Source: Pseudomonadota bacterium (GTDB taxonomy: Bacteria > Pseudomonadota > Gammaproteobacteria > Steroidobacterales > Woeseiaceae). From it: 64,000 bases of DNA. A model generated the notes under the pieces. That model did not search any database and was not told where the DNA came from. It saw only the letters and a list, made by a program, of their open reading frames with translations. The translations under genes and the position numbers were made by a program. Numbering within the stretch: position 1 is the first letter of the stretch; each line of letters starts with the position of its first letter. Below are positions 16,137 through 26,397 of the stretch, piece after piece. The DNA lies in assembly GCA_027621915.1 (NCBI GenBank), contig JAQCAD010000003.1:62001-126000 (forward strand), written 5' to 3'.

Positions 16137-17609
16137 ATGACTGAACAATTGATTTTTGAACGATCACGACCGGGTCGTCGGGCTTACGCGCAGGCACCGC
16201 TCAACGATGTCGGTGGGTCTGTTCCCACAGAGTTTCAGCGTGGCGAAGCGCCGATCATGCCTGAGGTGTCGGAGTTACAGGTTGTTCGCCATTTCACAAG
16301 ATTGTCACAACAGAATTTTTCGATAGACACGCACTTTTATCCGCTCGGGTCATGCACGATGAAGTACAACCCGCGTGCGTGCAATTCGCTGGCGCTGTTG
16401 CCAGGTTTCGCGGGTAGACATCCGCTGGGCCCCGCGAGTCACGGCCAGGGATTTCTCGCATGCATGTATGAACTTCAGGACATGCTCAAATCCGTTACAG
16501 GTATGAAAGCTGTGTCGCTTACGCCGATGGCAGGCGCGCAGGGCGAATTGGCCGGTGTCGCAATGATTCGTGCCTACCACATCGCCAATGGCAACAACGA
16601 GCGCGATGAGATCATTGTTCCCGACGCCGCGCACGGCACCAACCCGGCGACCGCGACAATGTGCGGCTGTACCGTGAGGGAGATTCCAACGAATTCCGAG
16701 GGCGACGTTGACCTCGACGCATTACAGGCGGCGCTCGGTCCGAAAACGGCCGGCATCATGCTGACCAATCCGTCGACACTTGGCGTCTTCGAGCGCAGGA
16801 TTGCGCAAATTGCAGAGATGGTGCATGACGCCGGCGGACTGCTTTACTACGACGGGGCGAACCTGAATGCCATCCTCGGCAAAGTACGGCCGGGTGATAT
16901 GGGATTCGACGTTATTCACCTCAATCTGCACAAGACTTTCTCGACACCACATGGCGGTGGCGGACCAGGATCCGGGGCGGTGGGCGTCGGTAACAGGTTG
17001 AAGCCTTTTATGCCGATTCCAATCGTTGGCAAGACTGAAAAAGATGGTGTCCCGTACTACGACTGGCTGACCGAAAAAGACTTGCCACAAAGTATTGGAC
17101 ATTTGTCCGGTTTCATGGGTAATGCCGGAGTCTTGTTACGCGCGTACATTTATATGCGAATGGTTGGCAAGGATGGCATGAAGCGAATCGCCGAGTTTGC
17201 GACGCTCAACGCAAATTATCTCGGGGTTCGCCTCAAAGAGGCGGGATTCGAGCTGGCCTTTCCGGCGCGCCGCGCCAGCCATGAGTTCATTATCACGCTG
17301 AAAAACGAAGCCAGAACGCTCAATGTGAACGCAATGGATTTCGCCAAGGCGTTGCTGGACAAGGGCTTTCATGCGCCAACGACCTATTTTCCGCTCCTGG
17401 TGCCGGAGTGTCTGCTGATCGAACCGACCGAGACCGAAACGAAAGAGTCAGTCGACCGGTTTGTCGCGGCGCTGGTCGAAATCCGGGAAGAAGCGAAAAA
17501 AGATCCGGACAAGGTTAAAGGTGCGCCATACACGCTACCGGTGCGGCGCCTGGACGATGTCAAAGCCGCGCGACAGCTTGATCTTGCGTGGAAGGGTCAA
17601 TCTGTGTGA
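16137..17609 (+). CDS. gcvPB: Glycine dehydrogenase (decarboxylating) subunit 2
   Basis: A 490-residue protein matching the C-terminal half of P protein. The PLP-binding lysine is in [20 protein letters not shown], and [13 protein letters not shown] marks the N-terminal part. With GcvPA it forms the glycine decarboxylase. It begins 62 bp after the peroxidase. No gcvL/lpd gene is seen, so the L protein must be encoded elsewhere. The operon appears to end here. Confidence 0.97.
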   Translation: MTEQLIFERSRPGRRAYAQAPLNDVGGSVPTEFQRGEAPIMPEVSELQVVRHFTRLSQQNFSIDTHFYPLGSCTMKYNPRACNSLALLPGFAGRHPLGPASHGQGFLACMYELQDMLKSVTGMKAVSLTPMAGAQGELAGVAMIRAYHIANGNNERDEIIVPDAAHGTNPATATMCGCTVREIPTNSEGDVDLDALQAALGPKTAGIMLTNPSTLGVFERRIAQIAEMVHDAGGLLYYDGANLNAILGKVRPGDMGFDVIHLNLHKTFSTPHGGGGPGSGAVGVGNRLKPFMPIPIVGKTEKDGVPYYDWLTEKDLPQSIGHLSGFMGNAGVLLRAYIYMRMVGKDGMKRIAEFATLNANYLGVRLKEAGFELAFPARRASHEFIITLKNEARTLNVNAMDFAKALLDKGFHAPTTYFPLLVPECLLIEPTETETKESVDRFVAALVEIREEAKKDPDKVKGAPYTLPVRRLDDVKAARQLDLAWKGQSV

Positions 17610-17902
17610 CGCGGCGTTGTTGCAAGCGACGCAAAAACCAGCGATTCCGGGCGGGTTGACTCGACATCAACTTCGACTGAGCTGCGAAAAGAATGTCGCG
17701 CCACGATTCGAGCATATCGCATTCACAGTTGGGCCGTCGGAGTGGATCTGACCCAAAAATGCGAGCCATCACACCGTTCTCTCTGATTATTCCTGCATAA
17801 TCTGCTGTTGTGCCCAGCTGGCGGGGAACCGCGACGCTATCCAATAGTCGGAGTGTCGGACGAAGCAATAACGCTTCCACTAAAAACGCACGGAAATACT
17901 AA

Positions 17903-20695
17903 ATGCAAAATAGAATCTGGCTATCGTTACTTGCGGGGATGCTGATCGGTTTGCCGGTACGGGCGGAAGTGCCCGAATGGGCAAGAACGCTGGAGCGAAT
18001 CTCAAGTGGCGTCGTTTCCATTCGTGTCGACAGCACGCGAGCTTTCGATACCGAATGGAATTCATCCAGCCAGGCAACCGGCTTCGTCGTCGACGCAGAA
18101 CGCGGTCTGATCCTGACGAATCGACATGTAGTCACGCCGGGTCCTGTTGTGGCCGAGGCGATTTTTCTCAATAACGAAGAGGTTCGGCTGACGCCGATAT
18201 ACCGAGATCCGGTACATGATTTTGGTTTTTATCGCTATGACCCCAAGGATCTTGTTTATATCAAGCCTACCGAATTGCCATTGGTGCCCGGCGCTGCAGG
18301 AATTGGTAGCGAAATTCGCGTAGTCGGCAATGATGCCGGCGAACAGTTATCCATCCTTGCCGGAACGATTGCCAGGCTTGATCGCCAGGCGCCCGACTAT
18401 GGTCGCGGCAAATACAACGATTTCAACACCTTCTATTTCCAGGCGGCGTCTGGCACATCGGGTGGCTCATCCGGCTCGCCTGTTATCAATATCGAAGGTG
18501 AGGTGGTTGCATTAAACGCCGGCGGCGCGAGTACCGCAGCGAGCAGTTTCTTTCTGCCGCTTGATCGAATTAACAGGGCGCTGAATCTGATCAGGAATGG
18601 TGAGGCCGTAACGCGTGGCACGTTACAAACCATGTTTGAACACAAACCATTCGACGAACTACGTCGTCTCGGTTTGACAAAGGCAACCGAAAACCAGGTC
18701 CGCTCGGACTATCCGAAGCAAACGGGCATGCTGACGATATCGCAGGTTATTCCCGAATCACCGGCGTACGGCAAGCTCGAACCCGGCGATATTCTCGTCA
18801 AAGTTAACGACGTGCTGGTCACCGAGTTTATTCCGGTCGCGGCCATATTCGACAACAAAGTCGGTCAATCCGTGGCGATCGAAGTTGAACGCGGCGGCCG
18901 GTCGGTTCGCGAAGAAATTATCGTCAGCGATCTGCACGAGATTTCGCCGGACGAATTTCTTGAGTTTGGCGATGCGGTTGTTCACAACCTGTCGTATCAG
19001 CAGGCACGGCATTACAATCACCCTGTGGAAGGCGTCTACGTCGCAAATCCCGGATATATATTCGCGAAATCTGCAATTCCCCGCGGTGCCATTATCTCCG
19101 AAATCGGCGGTGAGCCGATTTCGAACATTGAAGAGCTGGAATCGAAAATTGCGACCCTGGCTCATGGCGACAGAACAACATTTCGCTTCACCACCATCGA
19201 TGACCCGCAAAACAGTATTGTTCGCTCAGTTGAGATGGAGCGAATGTGGTTTCCCGCACAGCATTGCAGGCGAAATGACGAAAGCGGCGTATGGCCTTGT
19301 GAAGACCTCACCGCAGGACCAGCACCGTCGCCGCCGGTATCCGGTAGCACGCAATTTACGAAGAATGGCGATTCGCGAGTCAATGCCGTTGCGCCTTCGC
19401 TGGTAATGGTCACGTTTGATTTGCCCTATACGGTTTCAGGCGTTGCTGAGAGGCATTATTACGGAACTGGATTGATCGTCGACAAAGAACGCGGCCTCGT
19501 TGTCGTGGACCGCAATACCGTTCCTGTCGGGATGGGGGATGTCAGTATCACGTTTGCCGGCTCGCTGCAGGTGAATGGACGTGTCGAGTACGTGCATCCG
19601 CTGCACAACCTGGCGATCGTTTCCTATGACCCGACTTTAATTGGCGATACCCCTGTCAAGAGTGCGATATTTTCCAAAGAAGTGCTTGAGCCGGGTGACG
19701 ACGTGTGGGTAATTGGTCTGAAAGGAGATCATCAGATCGTTCATCAGGCCAGTACTGTGGCGTCCGTTGACCCGATGCTGTTGCCGCTGTCGCGCACGAT
19801 GCGGTTTCGCGACACCAATCTCGAAGGTATTTCACTGGTAAACGCACCCGGCGATATCGACGGTGTCATCGTTAATAAACGTGGTGAAGTCGTTGCCAAG
19901 TGGGTGAGCTTCGCGTACGAGTCTGGAGGCGAGTCCGGACAGGTCAATCGTGGTCTCTCATCCGAGATGGTTAGCGAGTTCGTCGACATCGTGCGTTCGG
20001 GAAAACCGGTCTATTCGCTTGAGGTGGAACTCGGGTACACACCGCTTTTTGCAGCGAGAAAGTTGGGCCTGGATGAAGAATGGCTCGACAAACTCGAGGC
20101 AAAGAATCCAAGCGGAAGGCGAGCGCTCAGCGTCTCCCGACTGGTTGCGGGTGCACCCGCTGCCGATCTGCTGGTGAACGGTGACATGATTTTGGCTGTC
20201 GACGGAAATCTTGTGACGACTTTTCGTGAGCTCGAAAGAGCTGTGCAAAAAAATCAGGTTGTGTTGACAGTGTGGCGTGATGGAGAGGCCGTCGAAATCG
20301 AAACAGCGACCGTCGCGCTCGGTGGTGACGATGTAGTGCGCGCCGTTTCATGGGCGGGCGCTTTGTTGCATGACCCGCATCGCGCAATGGCCGCGCAGCG
20401 CGGCATTAAGCCCACTGGTGTTTATATCGCTTTTTTCAGCTACGGCTCGCCGGCCACTCGTTACGGCCTCTGGGCAGGTCGTCGCATCGTGGCGGTTGAC
20501 GACACGGACACGCCGGATCTGCAGTCCTTCGTCGACGTTGTCAGTGGCAAGGACGACCAGTCGTCTGTCAGGGTGAAAACCGTGTCCTGGAACGGCGTGG
20601 TTCAGGTCATCACATTGAAGCTGGACAATCAGTATTGGCCAACTTACGAGATTCTCCGAACCGACGAAGGATGGCATCGGGCACCGATTGGATAA
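17903..20695 (+). CDS. Double HtrA-like serine protease with PDZ domains (Nma111/Deg7-like layout)
   Basis: A 930-residue exported protein (signal cleaved after VRA, near 21). The first trypsin-like domain has an intact triad: His75 (LTNRHVV), Asp106 (VHDFGFY) and Ser190 (GGSSGSP). PDZ modules follow (for example LEPGDILVKVNDV and FAKSAIPRGAIISEIGG). A second protease-like domain starts near residue 495 and has lost all three positions (VVVDRNTVP, HPLHNLAIV, APGDIDGVI), and further PDZ modules end the protein (LLVNGDMILAVDG, GLWAGRRIVAVDD). This live-dead duplicated order is that of yeast Nma111 and plant Deg7. The dead half probably has a structural or substrate-binding role. The M23 gene overlaps its 3' end. 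Confidence 0.88.
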   Translation: MQNRIWLSLLAGMLIGLPVRAEVPEWARTLERISSGVVSIRVDSTRAFDTEWNSSSQATGFVVDAERGLILTNRHVVTPGPVVAEAIFLNNEEVRLTPIYRDPVHDFGFYRYDPKDLVYIKPTELPLVPGAAGIGSEIRVVGNDAGEQLSILAGTIARLDRQAPDYGRGKYNDFNTFYFQAASGTSGGSSGSPVINIEGEVVALNAGGASTAASSFFLPLDRINRALNLIRNGEAVTRGTLQTMFEHKPFDELRRLGLTKATENQVRSDYPKQTGMLTISQVIPESPAYGKLEPGDILVKVNDVLVTEFIPVAAIFDNKVGQSVAIEVERGGRSVREEIIVSDLHEISPDEFLEFGDAVVHNLSYQQARHYNHPVEGVYVANPGYIFAKSAIPRGAIISEIGGEPISNIEELESKIATLAHGDRTTFRFTTIDDPQNSIVRSVEMERMWFPAQHCRRNDESGVWPCEDLTAGPAPSPPVSGSTQFTKNGDSRVNAVAPSLVMVTFDLPYTVSGVAERHYYGTGLIVDKERGLVVVDRNTVPVGMGDVSITFAGSLQVNGRVEYVHPLHNLAIVSYDPTLIGDTPVKSAIFSKEVLEPGDDVWVIGLKGDHQIVHQASTVASVDPMLLPLSRTMRFRDTNLEGISLVNAPGDIDGVIVNKRGEVVAKWVSFAYESGGESGQVNRGLSSEMVSEFVDIVRSGKPVYSLEVELGYTPLFAARKLGLDEEWLDKLEAKNPSGRRALSVSRLVAGAPAADLLVNGDMILAVDGNLVTTFRELERAVQKNQVVLTVWRDGEAVEIETATVALGGDDVVRAVSWAGALLHDPHRAMAAQRGIKPTGVYIAFFSYGSPATRYGLWAGRRIVAVDDTDTPDLQSFVDVVSGKDDQSSVRVKTVSWNGVVQVITLKLDNQYWPTYEILRTDEGWHRAPIG

Positions 20696-21626
20696 GCGCA
20701 ATCGCCTGTTCGTAACAGCGACGCTGCTCCTGACCAGCGGCATGGCCCTCGGGCAGCTGATGTACAAATATCAGAGTGATGCCGGGGAGCTGGTATTCAC
20801 GGATCGACCACCGCCCGATCAGCAAAGGGTAGAAATTCGTGAGCTTCCAACGGGGTCCGTGTCCCCTACGGTCACGGTGACGTCGAGAGTCTCCGGCCGC
20901 AGGATCAGCATCGTCGCGCACAACAACTACGTAGTACCCGTTGAAGTAATACTCGCGCTTGATGAGCTGCGAAATCTTGTGCTGCCTCCCCCGGATCAGA
21001 CCCTGCGATGGGTTTTGGCACCAAAAAGCGATCGTGTCCTGATGGAACTCGATGCGGAAGCGGACAACATCGCTCCCGATGTGAAATTTCGGTATGTGTG
21101 GGTGCCAGGTGACCCTGGGGTGTCACACGATGATGAGCAGTTATACCGGGCCCCTTTTGCCGTCGCCAGGGAGTACCCGATTTCCCAGGCATTCCCGATC
21201 GGTATTACACACCTGACACCGAATAGTTACTTCGCTGTCGACATCGCCATGCCGATTGGTACCGATGTATACGCAGCGCGCGGCGGCATTGTCTTCGAAG
21301 TTGCCAGCACTAATTTTCGCGGTGGAATTGACCCTGATGAGGATATGGCATCGGCCAATGTCGTGCGCATAATGCACGATGACGGGTCGCATGCGGTTTA
21401 CGCACATCTGAACTGGAATTCGATTCGGGTGCGTCCTGGAGACCGGGTAGCGCGCGGTCAATACATTGCAGACTCAGGCAATACCGGTTTTTCGACAGGA
21501 CCGCATCTTCATTTCGCGGTGCTGGTAAATCGCGGCATGCGCCTGGTTTCTAAACCGGTGATGTTCGAAGGACCCGAATTGACACCGGTGCAACCCACGA
21601 CAGGAAACCTTTTGTTGGCCTACTGA
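20688..21626 (+). CDS. Exported M23-family (LytM) metallopeptidase
   Basis: A 312-residue protein with a signal peptide (LFVTATLLLTSGMALG). A DUF4124-like segment follows (MYKYQSDAGELVFTDRPPP), then a middle domain of unknown role, and a C-terminal M23 zinc domain with ITHLTPNSYFAVD (first His and Asp), HAVYAHL and GPHLHF. M23 enzymes cut peptidoglycan cross-links or serve as activators. The frame begins with TTG at 20688, overlapping the Nma111-like stop by 8 bp, so coupled translation is likely; the next Met lies inside the signal peptide. Work on the cell envelope together with the upstream protease is an inference. Confidence 0.87.
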   Translation: MDKRNRLFVTATLLLTSGMALGQLMYKYQSDAGELVFTDRPPPDQQRVEIRELPTGSVSPTVTVTSRVSGRRISIVAHNNYVVPVEVILALDELRNLVLPPPDQTLRWVLAPKSDRVLMELDAEADNIAPDVKFRYVWVPGDPGVSHDDEQLYRAPFAVAREYPISQAFPIGITHLTPNSYFAVDIAMPIGTDVYAARGGIVFEVASTNFRGGIDPDEDMASANVVRIMHDDGSHAVYAHLNWNSIRVRPGDRVARGQYIADSGNTGFSTGPHLHFAVLVNRGMRLVSKPVMFEGPELTPVQPTTGNLLLAY

Positions 21627-21981
21627 TCCGACGACCCTGTGTCGCTGTCCCGAAGCTCCCATTGGACATTCACTGTGACGAGCTAAATCAAAACCACGCA
21701 TTCGCTTGTATCGATATAACCAAAAGTTCCGTATAAATTTTGCAACCTTTCTGTTGCCGTGGGCATCAATACTACAAACCGATTCGAAACGAAGGAAAAT
21801 ATCTATCGTCGTATCGGTCCTGCATTGCAAAGATTTCGTAACCTTTTTGTATTTCAATGCATATAAGTAAGAAACGGAAAGGATCATTTGAAGTTCTGGC
21901 TGATCAGCTCCGGATGAGAAGGTTGGCATCTCATCAAACGTCGAAACCATACTGGTGTTTAATTCTTAAAGTGAGGAAGTC
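21627..21981. other. Gene-free AT-richer interval before the UrcA gene
   Basis: 355 bp with no credible coding frame. It is AT-richer than its surroundings and contains TATAAG (21862-21867) as a possible -10 box for the UrcA gene, without a convincing -35 box. I saw no terminator or RNA fold I can name. Confidence 0.4.
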
Positions 21982-22317
21982 ATGAAAGAGTCGAAGTTTG
22001 TAAAAGCTGTAGTTGCTGCGGTCGCGACCATTGCGTTCAGCATGCCTGCCATCGCATCTGCGCAGGTCGGAACGGAGGTGAAGGGGAAATCTGAGAAAGT
22101 TTCTTTCTCAGATCTTAATATTGAGAAAAATGAAGGCGCCCAACAGCTGTATCGCAGGCTGCAGCACGCTTCAAAGCGCGTATGCGGAGTGGAGTCGCTC
22201 AAGGTCGCCGGATCAATTGCCGAAGTGTTGCAATCGAGGCGTTGTTACCGGGAGGCTCTGGACGCCGCCGTGGCGAAGATGGACAACTCCGCATTGACGG
22301 AATTGCACGAAGGGTAG
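21982..22317 (+). CDS. UrcA family protein
   Basis: A 111-residue exported protein (signal cleaved after ASAQ, near 28). The mature part has the UrcA layout: VSFSDLNIEKNEGAQQLYRR, one Cys in KRVCGVES, a second Cys in SRRCYREALDAAVAKM, and a terminal ALTELH. The two Cys probably form a disulfide. The family is common in alpha- and gammaproteobacteria; its function is unknown. AGTGAGGAAG precedes the ATG. Confidence 0.9.
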   Translation: MKESKFVKAVVAAVATIAFSMPAIASAQVGTEVKGKSEKVSFSDLNIEKNEGAQQLYRRLQHASKRVCGVESLKVAGSIAEVLQSRRCYREALDAAVAKMDNSALTELHEG

Positions 22318-22419
22318 TCCGAAATACTTACTGAATTTTGCGAAATGTGAAGCCCGCGCATCGTCCGGCGCGTGTCATCGAGCCAGGCAGTTTCGACTCG
22401 ATGGCACGTGCCTTTTCGG

Positions 22420-23562
22420 TCAAGCAAAAAGTTGTTTGTAGACCTGGACAAAATAACGCATCTCTTCAGGCTTCGACAGGCTGACTCTCGTCCAGGTCGT
22501 ATGGTAGGGCGGAAAATCCCGGCCGGTTGAGATGCCATACTCATGCATTTTGTCCTGGACGAATTTATTCTCCATGCCGGTCTCGATAAACGTGAAGTTC
22601 GTATTGGACTTAATGTACCGCAGGCCGAGCTCTTCGCACATAGCCTCAACAATCTGGCGCGACTCCTTGTTCTTCCGAATCGAAAACTTTGGAAACTCGT
22701 CGTCCTGGTAACTGGCAAGGGCAGCCTCGATCGCGAGTACACATGCGTCGCCCGTTTTGATCTGATTCATTCGCGTAGCGAGATCTGGATGCGCAAACCC
22801 GAATCCGATGCGCATTCCGGCAAGCCCGTGAATTTTTGAAGCCGTTCGTGAAACAATAATATTGTTGTGGCCCTCTGCGATGAGCCCAATCATGGATCCA
22901 TAATCCGGATTGTCGACATACTCGTGATACGCCTCGTCAATAAAGACCAGTCGATCCTTTGACATCTCAATTACGAATTCACGCATCTCGTTTTTATCAA
23001 GCACCGAAGGAATCGGGTTGTTCGGATTGACGAGGTAGACCATGTCGGTATCGTTGCGTACCGCCGCGCGCATGGCATCAAGATCAGCATTCAGGCTCTC
23101 ATTGACTGGCACGCGGATGATTTCGGCACCGGCTGTTTCGGCGTACCGCAACAGGTCCTGGTAGGTTGGGTCGGCACATACGATTGACCCACGATTCAAG
23201 CTGGCCAGCAAACCGGCGACATTCAGGATTTCACCGGAACCGGTTCCGATCACCATGTTTTCCGTCGTCACGCCATTCAGTTCGGCAACGACTTTTGCCA
23301 GTGGCCGTGGGTCGGCGCTATACCGGTTCATAAGGTGCAGATTCGCGTGTATTGCATTTAGCGCGACTCTCGACGGGCCGTATGGATTTTCATTGGCGCC
23401 GAGGCGGACGATGTAATCAGGACGCGGAATGTCAGCCGCGAGCGCACTCTGCATCAGTTTCATCGCGGGTGTGAGCGGCGTTCTTGGTATCGCCGGTATC
23501 AGACCGGCTGCCGCAAGTGCGGTGCCGCCAAGCAGAATCTGTCGTCGTGTCAAACTACCCAT
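22420..23562 (-). CDS. Tat-exported HisC-like PLP aminotransferase
   Basis: A 380-residue fold-type I aminotransferase of the histidinol-phosphate aminotransferase family. Conserved parts are RLGANENPYGPS, the YLVNPNNP region, the Asp of FIDEAYHEY, and the PLP lysine in SRTASKIHGLAGMRIGFG. The N-terminus has a twin-arginine signal, TRRQILLGGTALAAAGLIPA, so the folded enzyme with its PLP should be exported. No histidine biosynthesis genes are nearby, so it is not a housekeeping HisC. It may act on amino acids outside the cytoplasm; the substrate is unknown. Confidence 0.87.
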   Translation of the reverse strand: MGSLTRRQILLGGTALAAAGLIPAIPRTPLTPAMKLMQSALAADIPRPDYIVRLGANENPYGPSRVALNAIHANLHLMNRYSADPRPLAKVVAELNGVTTENMVIGTGSGEILNVAGLLASLNRGSIVCADPTYQDLLRYAETAGAEIIRVPVNESLNADLDAMRAAVRNDTDMVYLVNPNNPIPSVLDKNEMREFVIEMSKDRLVFIDEAYHEYVDNPDYGSMIGLIAEGHNNIIVSRTASKIHGLAGMRIGFGFAHPDLATRMNQIKTGDACVLAIEAALASYQDDEFPKFSIRKNKESRQIVEAMCEELGLRYIKSNTNFTFIETGMENKFVQDKMHEYGISTGRDFPPYHTTWTRVSLSKPEEMRYFVQVYKQLFA

Positions 23563-23594
23563 TCATTTCTCCCCCGGGGAAATAGTGCTGTTAA

Positions 23595-24086
23595 CTAATT
23601 CAGTACTTCATGTTTGTTCTCACCTGGAATTTCAGCGCAGGTGCAATTCAGTTTTCTGGTTCGTACTCGTATCAGGTCGACGTTTTTGCCAATCAAATAT
23701 TCTCGCTCGAATGCGATGGGTCGATCGTCTTCCCGTTGCCATATCTCCGCAAAGTTGATGTCTTGCAGTTCACCGTCCGAATCCCGATAGCGAACGTTAA
23801 TCGTGAATTCGCCGCCAGATGCGGCGCAATCTTCATTCTTGATTTCGCCTGAAACATTTGCGACATCATCGTTCTGCACATATTCGATGGATGCGTTCGC
23901 CTGACAATACTGTTTGTGCTGCGTTGTCTCAAGCTTGAGCGTGTATTTTCTCGACGCGTGATTCCCGGCGGGCTCTTGTTCTGTTTCCTGAGGTGGCGCG
24001 GCGCCTGCCGCGGTCCAGGCGAACGCCGAAATCACGATACTGACGAGAGCAGATTGAGAATGATTATTGATTAGTTCGCGCCTCAT
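23595..24086 (-). CDS. Exported hypothetical protein
   Basis: A 163-residue protein with a signal peptide (SALVSIVISAFAWTAAGA). The mature part has beta-rich segments (KYTLKLETTQHKQYCQANAS; GEFTINVRYRDSDGE) and four Cys, two of them as CTC near the C-terminus. No family recognised. The start at 24086 was chosen to place the signal peptide at the N-terminus. It lies upstream of the aminotransferase on the same strand with a 32-bp gap, so the two may be co-transcribed. Confidence 0.62.
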   Translation of the reverse strand: MRRELINNHSQSALVSIVISAFAWTAAGAAPPQETEQEPAGNHASRKYTLKLETTQHKQYCQANASIEYVQNDDVANVSGEIKNEDCAASGGEFTINVRYRDSDGELQDINFAEIWQREDDRPIAFEREYLIGKNVDLIRVRTRKLNCTCAEIPGENKHEVLN

Positions 24087-24327
24087 GTTGCGTGTCGCAA
24101 TGGCGCCCAAGTATACGCACACCGGGCCCTGCCGCCTATGCGGTGGTTCGGGCCCGGCGGGGCCTTCACGACGCCCATTCCGCGATCTGGCATGCTATCT
24201 TTCTCGAAACAACTGGTTTTCGGAGAAACCTTTTGCAGGGGCGCGTGGAACCTTCAAATCTGATGGCATTATTTCGACCCGTCAGCGGCCCTTAATAGAG
24301 AACAAGAAAACTTAAAAGGAATCACGA

Positions 24328-26352
24328 ATGTTCAAACTATTTACGACCCTGGCTTTCGTCGTCGGCGCATCTTCGTTAGTCAACGCCGACACATTCAAAA
24401 ACACCGATGTTTTCGAACTCGAGATCGCCGGTGATCCACAGATTTCGCCTGATGGTTCGCGGGTTGCCTATACCCGTCTGTCGAATGACATCATGACCGA
24501 CAGAACCCGCTCGAATATCTGGCTGGTTGGGGCTGACGGACGAACACACCGGCCGCTCTTGTCCGGCACCGATTCTTACAGCAGTCCGCGATGGTCACCG
24601 GGAGGAGATCGGCTCGCCTATGTTTCAAGTGCCGAGAGTCGTGGACCCGAGCTGTATGTACGCTGGATGGACACCGGCCAGACTGCTTTGTTGAGCAACC
24701 TGCCATCGTCACCGGGCGATATGTCGTGGTCGCCAGATGGCTCGCTGATTGCGTTCACGGCACACGTGAAAAGCGAGGGACCTACGCTGGCGAAGCCGCC
24801 GGAAAAGCCGGAAGGCGCAGAGTGGGCACCACCGGTGATTGTTATCGATTCGCTGAACTATCGTGCGGACGGGCGCGGATATCTTGAGCCCGGCAACGCG
24901 CACGTGTTCGTTATTCCGGCGGAGGGCGGAACACCCAGGCAAATAACGTCCGGCCATTTCGATCACGATGGCCCGTTGGCATGGTCGCCGGATGGGCGCT
25001 CGATCGTAATGTCGAGCAACCGTGATGACGACTGGGAGTTTAATCGACGCAATACCGAATTGTGGTCTGTTGATGTCGACGGCGGGGAGGTGACGCGCTT
25101 AACAAACCGTTTCGGGCCCGACGACGCGGCGACCTTTTCGCCGGACGGCTCGAAAATCGCCTATCTTGGTTACGACGACAAGAAAATGGGCTACCACAAC
25201 GTCAACGTTTACGTGATGAACATGGCCGACCAGTCAGTCGAGGAACTCACCACAAATTTTGATCGTTCTGTCAGCGCGGTCGCCTGGGCGGGATCTTCCA
25301 GCAGGCTCTATATCCAGTACGACGATCGCGGGAAAACGCATCTTGCAACACTGGCAATGGACGGGCGCGTTCAGTCATTCGTAGATGACATCGGTAGTGC
25401 CAGCGTCAGTCGGCCGTACACGAGTGGTGGATTTTCGGCTGCTGATAATGGCGCCTATGCGTATTCTGCAGGCGCGCCGAATCGGCCGGCGGATATCGCA
25501 GCAGGGCGCAGAGGTGGCGGCGCCACCAAATTGACCAACCTCAACGATGATTTGCTGGGGCACAAGACATTAGGGGCCGTCGAGGAAATCACGTGGCGGT
25601 CTTCGGTTGGTGATCACGATGTGCAGGGCTGGATCGTGACACCGCCGGATTTCGATGCCGACAAACAATATCCGTTAATCCTCGAAATACATGGTGGTCC
25701 ATTCACGGCTTATGGCCCGCACTTCAGTGTCGAGAACCAACTGTATGCAGCGGCCGGTTACGTCGTGCTTTATACGAACCCACGTGGTTCCACCAGTTAT
25801 GGCGACGAATTCGCCAACGAGATTCATTACAACTATCCGGGCCAGGATTACGATGACCTGATGTCCGGTGTCGATGCGGTAATCTCACGTGGTTACGTTG
25901 ACGAAGACCAGCTGTTCGTGACCGGTGGTTCCGGTGGTGGCGTGCTTAGCGCGTGGATAGTCGGTAAGACTGATCGTTTTGCGGCTGCAGTCGTTGCCAA
26001 ACCGGTCATCAACTGGATCAGTGAGGCACTTTACAGCGATATTCACACTTTCATACCGGGATACTGGTTTGAAAAAATGCCATGGGAAGATCCAATGGAA
26101 TACTGGCGCCGCTCGCCGTTGTCACTGGTTGGCAATGTCTCCACGCCGACCATGCTGTTGACCGGTGAGTCCGATCACCGCACGCCGATGCCCGAGTCAG
26201 AGCAGTACTACCAGGCGCTGAAACTCCGGAAAATTGACAGCGCGCTGGTGCGCGTGCCGGAATCGTCGCATGGGATTGCGACGAGACCGTCAAATCAAAT
26301 CGCCAAGGTCGATAACATCCTTGCCTGGTTTGCGAAGTACCGGAAGGAATAG
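24328..26352 (+). CDS. Exported S9-family prolyl-oligopeptidase-like peptidase
   Basis: A 674-residue protein: signal peptide, N-terminal beta-propeller with TolB-like repeats (SPDGSRVAYTR, WSPGGDRLAY, WSPDGRSIVM, FSPDGSKIAY), and a C-terminal alpha/beta hydrolase domain. The catalytic residues are Ser in TGGSGGG, Asp in LLTGESDHRTP and His in PESSHGI. It is like dipeptidyl/acylaminoacyl peptidases that trim short peptides from the N-terminus. An AAAAGGA ribosome site precedes the ATG. A solute-binding protein gene follows 45 bp later. Confidence 0.93.
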   Translation: MFKLFTTLAFVVGASSLVNADTFKNTDVFELEIAGDPQISPDGSRVAYTRLSNDIMTDRTRSNIWLVGADGRTHRPLLSGTDSYSSPRWSPGGDRLAYVSSAESRGPELYVRWMDTGQTALLSNLPSSPGDMSWSPDGSLIAFTAHVKSEGPTLAKPPEKPEGAEWAPPVIVIDSLNYRADGRGYLEPGNAHVFVIPAEGGTPRQITSGHFDHDGPLAWSPDGRSIVMSSNRDDDWEFNRRNTELWSVDVDGGEVTRLTNRFGPDDAATFSPDGSKIAYLGYDDKKMGYHNVNVYVMNMADQSVEELTTNFDRSVSAVAWAGSSSRLYIQYDDRGKTHLATLAMDGRVQSFVDDIGSASVSRPYTSGGFSAADNGAYAYSAGAPNRPADIAAGRRGGGATKLTNLNDDLLGHKTLGAVEEITWRSSVGDHDVQGWIVTPPDFDADKQYPLILEIHGGPFTAYGPHFSVENQLYAAAGYVVLYTNPRGSTSYGDEFANEIHYNYPGQDYDDLMSGVDAVISRGYVDEDQLFVTGGSGGGVLSAWIVGKTDRFAAAVVAKPVINWISEALYSDIHTFIPGYWFEKMPWEDPMEYWRRSPLSLVGNVSTPTMLLTGESDHRTPMPESEQYYQALKLRKIDSALVRVPESSHGIATRPSNQIAKVDNILAWFAKYRKE

Positions 26353-26397
26353 ACCCCTTATTCTCGGTCAGGAATCTACCAGGGCAATCGTGTGAGA

